From assembly GCF_905171775.1 (NCBI RefSeq), contig NC_053492.1, forward strand, positions 62,169,370-62,233,369: a stretch of 64,000 bases of DNA. The letters are read 5' to 3'. The DNA is from Rana temporaria. Taxonomy: Eukaryota; Chordata; Amphibia; Anura; Ranidae. Made by a program: the position numbers and the translations under genes. The notes beneath the pieces were generated by a model. That model was not told where the DNA came from. It worked only from the letters and a program-made list of their open reading frames with translations, and did no database searches. Positions 55,236-64,000 of the stretch are shown piece after piece. Position 1 is the stretch's first letter. Every line of letters begins with the position of its first letter.

Positions 55236-56866
55236 GCAACCATCCATAGCAACCAGTCCATAGCAACCAGTCCATAACAACCAGTCCATAGCAACCATCC
55301 ATAGCAACCACTCCATAGCAACCAGTCCATAGCAACCATCCCTAGCAACCAGTCCATAGCAACCAGTCCATAGCAACCAGTCCATAGCAACCAGTCCATA
55401 GCAACTGTCCATAGCAACCATTCCATAGCAACCCTCCATAGCAACCCTCCATAGCAACCACTCCATAGCAACCGTCATATAGCAACCAGTCCAAAGCAAC
55501 CAGTCCATAGCAACCAATCCAGAGCAAACCGTCAATACCAACCAGTCCATAGCAACCAGTCCATAGCAACCAGTCCATAGCAAACCGTCCATAGCAACCA
55601 GCCCATAGCAACCAATCCAGAGCAACCGTCCATAGCAACCACTCCATAGCAACCAGTCCATAGCAACCAGTCCATAGCAACCACTCCATAGCAACCCGTC
55701 CATAGCAACCATCCATAGAAACCAGTCCATAGCAACCCTCCATAGCAACCAGTCCATATCAACCCTCCATAGCAACCACTCCATAGCAACCCATCCATAG
55801 CAACCCATCCATAGCAACCGGTCCATAGCAACCGTCCATAGCAACCAGTCCATAGCAACCAGTCCATAGCAACCAGTCCATAGCAACTGTCCATAGCAAC
55901 CCTCCATAGCAACCCTCCATAGCAACCACTCCATAGAAACCGTCTATAGCAACCAGTCCATAGCAACCAGTCCATAGCAACCAGTCCATAGCAATCAGTC
56001 CATAGCAACCAGTCCATAGCAACCCGTCCATAGCCATCAGTCCATAGAAACCAGTCCATAGCAACCCTCCATAGTACCAGTCCATACCAACCCTTCATAG
56101 AAACCAGTCCATAGCAACCACTCCATAGCAACCAGTCCATAGCAACCGTCCATAGCAACCACTCCATAGCAACCACTCCATAGCAACCACTCCATAGCAA
56201 CCAGTCCAAAGCAACCAGTCCATAGCAACCGTCCATAGCAACCAATCCAGAGCAACCGTCAATACCAACCAGTCCATAGCAACCAGTCCATAGCAACCAG
56301 TCCATAGCAACCGTCCATAGCAACCAGCCCATAGCAACCAATCCAGAGCAACCACTCCATAGCAACCAGTCCATAGCAACCAGTCCATAGCAACCAGTCC
56401 ATAGCAACCCGTCCATAGCCATCAGTCCATAGAAACCAGTCCATAGCAACCCTCCATAGCAACCAGTCCATAGCAAACCCTCCATAGCAACCACTCCATA
56501 GCAACCCATCCATAGCAACCCATCCATAGCAACCAGTCCATAGCAACCGGTCCATAGCAACCGGTCCATAGCAACCGTCCATAGCAACCAGTCCATAGCA
56601 ACCAGTCCATAGCAACCGTCCATAGCAACCCATCCATAGCCATCAGTCCATAGCAACCCTCCACAGCAACCAGTCCATAGCAACCCTCCATAGCAACCAG
56701 TCCATAGCAACCCTCCATAGCAACCAGTCCATAGCAACCAGTCCATAGCAACCGTCCATAGCAACCAGTCCGTAGCAACCACTCCATAGCAACCACTCCC
56801 ATAGCAAACCACTCCATAGCAACCCGTCCATAACAACCAGTCCATAGCAACCCTCCATAGCAACCA

Positions 56867-56997
56867 GTTTTTGATGAGCAAATAGGATGGTGCAGTTTTG
56901 ATGGTGCAGTTTTGATGGGGTAGTTTTTTGATGGAGTAGCTTTTGATGGGGCAATGGACCGAACTGGATCGACACACTGTTGGATCACATTTACATC
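56867..56997. repeat. Truncated spacer B fragment
   Basis: About 130 bp matching only the first part of spacer B (GGTGCAGTTTTGATGG repeats to GGATCACATTTACATC). It then returns abruptly to the satellite, so the rest of B and the following A' have been deleted or skipped here. Confidence 0.85.
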
Positions 56998-57105
56998 CGT
57001 AGCAACCCGTCCATAGCCATCAGTCCATAGTAACCAGTCCATAGCAACCAGTCCATAGCAACCCTCAATAGCAACCAGTCCATAGCAACCAGTCCCTAGC
57101 AACCA

Positions 57106-57439
57106 TTTGAACAGGACATGTATTAAAAAAAAATCCTCAATTTCTGCTGTGTTTACAGAGAGGCTGCAAACCAAACAATTGGTTTCCTAGGAGACGCTAA
57201 GGAGTTTAATAATACCTCACAAACAGCTGTGAGGTGAGTTGGCTCCTCCCACACAAGGCTGAGGGAACTTTCCTCTGCTTAGCTGCTTGCATATGTTTAC
57301 ATTGGTTTTCCTAGGAGACGCTGAGGTAAAAACCTTCATACACACATCTGTGAGGGCTTTTTATAGCTCCTCCCACACACTGTGAGGTGATACGGCTCAG
57401 TTTTTTTGAATCTGCGTAACTTCTGCATGCTCTGCATAT
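57106..57439. repeat. Satellite spacer type A, copy 3
   Basis: Nearly identical to copy 1, including the ACATGTATTAAAAAAAAATC start. It marks the start of the second 6.2-kb unit. Confidence 0.9.
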
Positions 57440-60280
57440 AGCAACCATACATAGCAACCAGTCCATAACAACCAGTCCATAGCAACCAGACCATAGCAAC
57501 CCTCCATAGCAACCACTCCATAGCAACCAGTCCATAGCAACCAGTCCATAGCAACCAGTCCATAGCAAACCGTCCATAGCAACAAATCCAGAGCAAACCA
57601 CTCCATAGCAACCACTCCATAGCAACCACTCCATAGCAACCACTCCATAGCAACCAGTCCATAGCAACCAGTCCATAGCAACCGTCCGTAGCAACCCGTC
57701 CATAGCCATCAGTCCATAGAAACCAGTCCATAGCAACCCTCCATAGCAACCAGTCCATAGCAACCCTCCATAGCAACCAGTCCCTAGCAACCAGTCCCTA
57801 GCAACCAGTCCATAGCAACCACTCCATAGCAACCAGTCCATAGCAACCAATCCATAGCAACCAGTCCATAGCAACTGTCCATAGCAACCAGTCCATAGCA
57901 ACCAGTCCATAGCAACCCTCCATAGCAACCACTCCATAGCAACTGTCTATAGCAACCAGTCCAAAGCAACCAGTCCATAGCAACCAGTCCTTAGCAATCA
58001 GTCCATAGCAACCATCCATAGCAACCCGTCCATAGCCATCAGTCCATAGAAACCAGTCCATAGCAACCCTCCATAGCAACCCTCCATAGAAACCAGTCCA
58101 TAGCAACCGGTCCATAGCAACCAATCCATAGCAACCAGTCCATAGCAACCAGTCCATAGAAACCCTCCATAGCAACCCTCCATAGCAACCACTCCATAGC
58201 AACCACTCCATAGCAACCGTCCATAGCAACCATTCCATAGCAACCCTCCATAGCATCCAGTCCATAGCAACCAGTCCATAGCAACCGTCCATAGCAACCA
58301 GTCCATAGCAACCGTCCATAGCAACCGTCCATAGCAACCAGTCCAAAGCAACCATCCATAGCAAACCAGTCCATAGCAACCGTCCATAGCAACCAGTCCA
58401 TAGCAACCAGTCCATAGCAACCGTCCATAGCAATCACTCCATAGCAACCAGTCCATAGCAACCACTCCATAGCAACCACTCCATAGCAACCATTCCATAG
58501 CAACCCTCCATAGCAACCAGTCCATAGCAACCAGTCCAAAGCAACCAGTCCATAGCAACCACTCCATAGCAACCCATCCATAGCAACCGGTCCATAGCAA
58601 CCGTCCATAGCAACCAGTCCATAGCAACCAGTCCATAGCAACCAGTCCATAGCAACCGTCCATAGCAACCAGTCCCTAGCAACCAGTCCATAGCAACCAG
58701 TCCATAGCAACCAGTCCATAGCAACTGTCCATAGCAACCAGTCCATAGCAACCCTCCATAGCAACCCTCCATAGCAACCACTCCATAGCAAAAAGTCCAT
58801 AGCAACCAGTCCATAGCAACCAATCCATAGCAACCAGTCCATAGCAACCAGTCCATAGCAACCAGTCAATAGCAACCATCCATAGCAACCAGTCCATTGC
58901 AACCAATCCAGAGCAACCGTCCATAGCAACCACTCCATAGCAACCAGTCCATAGCAACCACTCCATAGCAAACCAGTGCATAGCAACCCTCCATAGCAAC
59001 CACTCCATAGCAACCAGTCCATAGCAACCAGTCCATAGTTACTAGTCCATAGCAACCAGTCCATAGCAACCGTCCATAGCAACCAGTCCATAGCAATCAG
59101 TCCATAGAAACCAGTCCATAGCAACCCTCCATAGCAACCAGTCCATAGCAATCTCCATAGCAACCACTCCATAGCAACCCATCCATATCAACCCATCCAT
59201 AGCAACCGGTCCATAGCAACCGGTCAATAGCAACCGTCCATAGCAACCAGTCCATAGCAACCAGTCCATAGCAACCAGTCCATAGCAACCAGTCCATAGC
59301 AACCGTCCATAGCAACCAGTCCCTAGCAACCAGTCCATAGCAACCACTCCATAGCAACTGTCCATAGCAACCAGTACATAGCAACCCTCCATAGCAACCA
59401 CTCCATAGCACCAGTCCATAGCAACCAGTCCATAGCAACCAGTCCATAGCAACCAATTCATAGCAACCAGTCCATAGCAACCAGTCAATAGCAACCATCC
59501 ATAGCAACCAGTCCATAGCAACCAATCCAGAGCAACCGTCCATAGCAACCACTCCATAGCAACCAGTTCATAGCAACCACTCCATAGCAACCACTCCATA
59601 GCAACCAGTCCATAGCAACCATTCCATAGCAACCCTCCATAGCAACCCTCCATAGCAACCACTCCATAGCAACCAGTCCATAGCAACCAGTCCCATAGCA
59701 AACCAGTCCATAGCAATCAGTCCATAGCAACCAGTCCATAGCAACCAGTCCACAGCAACCAGTCCATAGCAACCCTCCATAGCAACCAGTCCATAGCAAC
59801 CCTCCATAGAAACCAGTCCATAGCAACCAGTCCATAGCAACCGGTCCATAGCAACCAGTCCATAGCAACCATCCATAGCAACCATCCATAACAACCAGTC
59901 CATAGCAACCGTCCATAGCAACCCTCCATAGCAACCACTCCATAGCAACCATTCCATAGCAACCCTCCATAGCAACCAGTCCAAAGCAACCAGTCCATAG
60001 CAACCAGTCCATAGCAACCATCCATAGCAACCAGTTCATAGCAACCGTCCATAGCAACCCGTCCATAGCAACCAGTCCATAGCAACCAGTCCATAGCAAC
60101 CCTCCACAGCAACCAGTCCATTGCAACCCTCCATAGCAACCAGTCCATAGCAACCCTCCATAGCAACCAGTCCATAGCACCCAGTCCAAAGCAACCGTCC
60201 ATAGCAACCAGTCCATAGCAACCACTCCATAGCAACCGTCCATAACAACCAGTCCATAGCAACCCTCCATAGCAACCAGT

Positions 60281-61085
60281 TTTTGATGGGGCAAATAGGA
60301 TGGTGCAGTTTTGATGGTGCAGTTTTGATGGGGTAGTTTTTTGATGGAGCAGCTTTTGATGGGGCAATGGACCGAACTGGATCGACACACTGTTGGATCA
60401 CATTACATCTCCAGAGGCACCGTCTCCAGTCAGGAGTATTGGTGGAGGCAAGACCCACGTCGCACAATTTCCCCAGAAATTGTATCTTTTCTAGTTCTTA
60501 TTAGTCTTATTATAGCCAAATTTGCCACCCTAACTCCTCCAACAGTTTTTACACTACATAGATGAGTAATATATCGAATCGTGCGGATTGTTCCCCATCG
60601 GTGGGCTATTAGTTTGTGGAACGTTTTGCCGAATCGTTCGCGAAATATCGTCATTTTTTGCGGCGAAATATTCCCATAGGAATGAATGGGGAGCGGTAGA
60701 GTGTGGGATTTCTAAAAATGAAAAATCATTACATGATTTGCAAACTGCGACCACACCCTCATTTTCAAGCCGACCTACACAAATCTTATATCAAAACGTT
60801 CAGCTATCCCTGCTGGCACTACACGTGTTCACGGCTAAGCGATTGATCAAACCGTTTTCACAATATGACAATTTGTTTGCAACCTACGCCATCCATTATT
60901 TCAATAGAAGTCAATGGAGGTCAAAGTTTAGAAAACGAAAATCTGCTTTGGAATTTGTAAACTGCGACTGTGCCTTCAATTTTATTATTTCAGAAACATA
61001 CTATATATCAAAATGTAGGTCTCGGTCTTGTGATTCGTAAAATATAAAGATATCGCTGTACGATTGATAGTTTTTAAATACAACC
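60281..61085. repeat. Satellite spacer type B, copy 2
   Basis: Matches 54099-54895 along its length, with frequent 1-bp indels. An open frame of 150 codons (60588-61040) is not preserved in copy 1, so I do not call it a gene. Confidence 0.88.
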
Positions 61086-61419
61086 ATTTGAACAGGACAT
61101 TTATTTAAAACAAATCCTCAATTTCTGCTGTGTTTACAGAGAGGCTGCAAACCAAACAATTGGTTTCCTAGGAGATGCTGAGGAGTTTAATAACTCCTCC
61201 CAAACAGCTGTGAGTGAGTTGGCTCCTCCCACACAAGGTTGAGGAACTTTCCTCTGCTTAGCTGCTTGCATATGTTTACATTGGTTTCCTAGGAGACGCT
61301 GAGGTAAAAACCTTCATACACACATCTGTGAGGGCTTTCTATAGCTCCTCCCACACACTGTGAGGTGATATGGCTCAGTTTTTTTTGGCTCTGCGTAACT
61401 TCTGCATGCTCTGCATATA
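61086..61419. repeat. Satellite spacer type A, copy 4
   Basis: Same variant as copy 2 and also placed directly after spacer B, confirming the B-A' order. Confidence 0.9.
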
Positions 61420-64000
61420 GCAACCATACATAGCAACCAGTCCATAGCAACCAGTCCATAGCAACCAGTCCATAGCAACCAGTTCATAGCAACCCTCCAT
61501 AGCAACCACTCCATAGCAACCAGTCCATAGCAACCATCCCTAGCAACCAGTCCATAGCAACCAGTCCATAGCAACCAGTCCATAGCAACCAGTCCATAGC
61601 AACTGTCCATAGCAACCATTCCATAGCAACCCTCCATAGCAACCCTCCATAGCAACCACTCCATAGCAACCGTCTATAGCAACCAGTCCAAAGCAACCAG
61701 TCCATAGCAACCAATCCAGAGCAACCGTCAATACCAACCAGTCCATAGCAACCAGTCCATAGCAACCAGTCCATAGCAACCGTCCATAGCAACCAGCCCA
61801 TAGCAACCAATCCAGAGCAACCGTCCATAGCAACCACTCCATAGCAACCAGTCCATAGCAACCAGTCCATAGCAACCACTCCATAGCAACCCGTCCATAG
61901 CCATCAGTCCATAGAAACCAGTCCATAGCAACCCTCCATAGCAACCAGTCCATATCAACCCTCCATAGCAACCACTCCATAGCAACCCATCCATAGCAAC
62001 CCATCCATAGCAACCGGTCCATAGCAACCGTCCATAGCAACCAGTCCATAGCAACCAGTCCATAGCAACCAGTCCATAGCAACTGTCCATAGCAACCCTC
62101 CATAGCAACCACTCCATAGCAACCATCTATAGCAACCAGTCCAAAGCAACCAGTCCATAGCAACCAGTCCGTAGCAACCGTCCATAGCAACCAGTCCATA
62201 TCAACCAGTCAATAGCAACCAATACAGAGCAACCGTCCAAAGCAACCAGTCCATAGCAACCAGTCCATAGCAACCCTCCATAGCAACCACTCCATAGCAA
62301 CCAGTCCATAGCAACCAGTCCATAGCAACTGTCCATAGCAACCCTCCATAGCAACCCTCCATAGCAACCACTCCATAGAAACCGTCTATAGCAACCAGTC
62401 CATAGCAACCAGTCCATAGCAACCAGTCCATAGCAATCAGTCCATAGCAACCAGTCCATAGCAACCCGTCCATAGCCATCAGTCCATAGAAACCAGTCCA
62501 TAGCAACCCTCCATAGTAACCAGTCCATACCAACCCTTCATAGAAACCAGTCCATAGCAACCACTCCATAGCAACCAGTCCATAGCAACCGTCCATAGCA
62601 ACCACTCCATAGCAACCACTCCATAGCAACCACTCCATAGCAACCGTCTATAGCAACCAGTCCAAAGCAACCAGTCCATAGCAACCGTCCATAGCAACCA
62701 ATCCAGAGCAACCGTCAATACCAACCAGTCCATAGCAACCAGTCCATAGCAACCAGTCCATAGCAACCGTCCATAGCAACCAGCCCATAGCAACCCTCCA
62801 TAGCAACCAGTCCATAGCAACCAGTCCATAGCAACCAGTCCATAGCAACCCGTCCATAGCCATCAGTCCATAGAAACCAGTCCATAGCAACCCTCCATAG
62901 ACACCAGTCCATAGCAACCCTCCATAGCAAACCACTCCATAGCAACCCATCCATAGCAACCCATCCATAGCAACCGGTACATAGCAACCGGTCCATAGCA
63001 ACCGGTCCATAGCAACCGTCCATAGCAACCAGTCCATAGCAACCAGTCCATAGCAACTGTCCATAGCAACCCTCCATAGCAACCACTCCATAGCAACCGT
63101 CTATAGCAACCAGTCCAAAGCAACCAGTCCATAGCAACCGTCCATAGCAACCAGTCCATAGCAACCAATCCAGAGCAACCGTCCATAGCAACCAGTCCAT
63201 AGCAACCAGTCCATAGCAACCCTCCATAGCAACCAGTCCATAGCAACCAGTCCATAGCAACCAGTCCATAGCACCCAGCCCATAGCAACCAATCCAGAGC
63301 AACCGTCCATAGCAACCACTCCATAGCAACCAGTCCATAGCAACCAGTCCATAGCAACCAGTCCATAGCAACCACTCCATAGCAACCCGTCCATAGCCAT
63401 CAGTCCATAGAAACCAGTCCATAGCAACCCTCCATAGCAACCAGTCCATAGCAACCCTCCATAGCAACCCATCCATAGCAACCCATCCATAGCAACCGGT
63501 ACATAGCAACCGGTCCATAGCAACCGGTCCATAGCAACCGGTCCATAGCAACCAGTCCATAGCAACCCTCCATAGCAACCATCTATAGCAACCAGTCCAA
63601 AGCAACCAGTCCATAGCAACCAGTCCATAGCAACCGTCCATAGCAACCAGTCCATAGCAACCAATACAGAGCAACCAATACAGAGCAACCGTCCATAGCA
63701 ACAGTCCATAGCAACCAGTCCATAGCAACCAGTCCATAGCAACCCTCCATAGCAACCACTCCATAGCAACCAGTTCATAGCAACCCTCCATAGCAACCCT
63801 CCATAGCAACCCTCCATAGCAACCACTCCATAGCAACTGTCTATAGCAACCAGTCCAAAGCAACCAGTCCATAGCAACCAGTCCATAGCAATCAGTCCAT
63901 AGCAACCAGTCCATAGCAACCAGTCCATAGCAACCGTCCATAGCAACCCGTCCATAGCCATCAGTCCATAGAAACCAGTCCATAGCAACCCTCCATAGCA

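Larger units (their letters stand above)
50821..64000. repeat. 13-14-bp satellite in a 6.2-kb higher-order repeat
   Basis: The monomer is CCATAGCAACCAGT with common variants ending CCACT, CCCT, CCGT or CCAAT. Array segments at 50821-50900, 51236-54098, 55236-56866, 56998-57105, 57440-60280 and 61420-64000 are separated by spacers of two types. The spacer pattern repeats at about 6.2 kb (50905 to 57106; 54896 to 61086). The array runs off the right edge. Because 3 x 14 = 42, frames stay open for hundreds of codons (WLLWTGCYGLVAMD repeats); these are not genes. Confidence 0.95.

Noticed and set aside
60588..61040. 150-codon open frame in satellite spacer B
   Set aside because: The equivalent sequence at 54415-54860 is broken by indels, and nothing in it resembles a known family.
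51095..63988. Tryptophan/cysteine-rich open frames (WLLWTGCYG...) of up to 481 codons
   Set aside because: Artefact of the 14-bp satellite, whose three-unit period is 42 bp. The same frames appear on every array segment, regardless of start.

Overview
The window is vertebrate nuclear DNA, almost certainly from an amphibian with a repeat-swollen genome; a ranid-type (true frog) genome is my best guess. It has split genes with GT-AG introns, no bacterial-style gene packing, and dozens of short non-autonomous DNA transposons. Several repeat families (ends reading TGCCGCGTACACACG, GGGCCAGATTC or TTAAAGCGGAG) are ones I associate with ranid assemblies. That taxonomic call rests on memory, not on a search.

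Only one complete protein-coding gene can be supported: nine exons on the + strand from 33837 to 48748. Joining the exons at canonical splice sites keeps the frame throughout and gives 1174 residues. Exon 1 (791 codons) encodes a basic, probably disordered region built from eleven 32-33-residue repeats and then four longer repeats. Exons 2-9 encode a catalytically intact AGC-type Ser/Thr kinase domain with a PKC-like C-terminal tail. A related terminal exon lies alone on the - strand at 3003-3167, and a decayed copy of the gene's own last exon lies at about 49157-49290. The presumed promoter (33506-33699) is a 97-bp tandem duplication; each copy has a perfect CRE (TGACGTCA), and one has an RFX X-box-like site.

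Layout. 1-3.0 kb: unclassified repeats. 3.0-3.3 kb: the paralogous kinase exon. 3.9-15 kb: a dense, often nested series of TIR elements plus a degenerate LINE ORF2 tail (8.3-9.15 kb). 15.9-27.7 kb: hAT-like and TTAA-type elements, most with an internal long palindrome and an internal minisatellite. 29.1-33.0 kb: 36-bp and 51-bp minisatellites. 33.0-48.7 kb: promoter and kinase gene, with introns full of the same transposon families. 48.7-50.7 kb: a duplicated terminal exon and a G-rich minisatellite ending at a 100-N assembly gap (50721-50820). 50.8-64.0 kb: a 13-14-bp satellite organised into a 6.2-kb higher-order repeat by two kinds of spacer.

The most unusual signal is in the transposons. 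Five TIR elements (starting near 10.1, 16.0, 20.2, 22.1 and 25.1 kb) share one plan: terminal repeats, a long internal palindrome, and a tandem array on one side of it. Two of them have different terminal repeats but carry recognisably the same palindromic module. Target-site duplications can be read for all five, so the element boundaries are firm.
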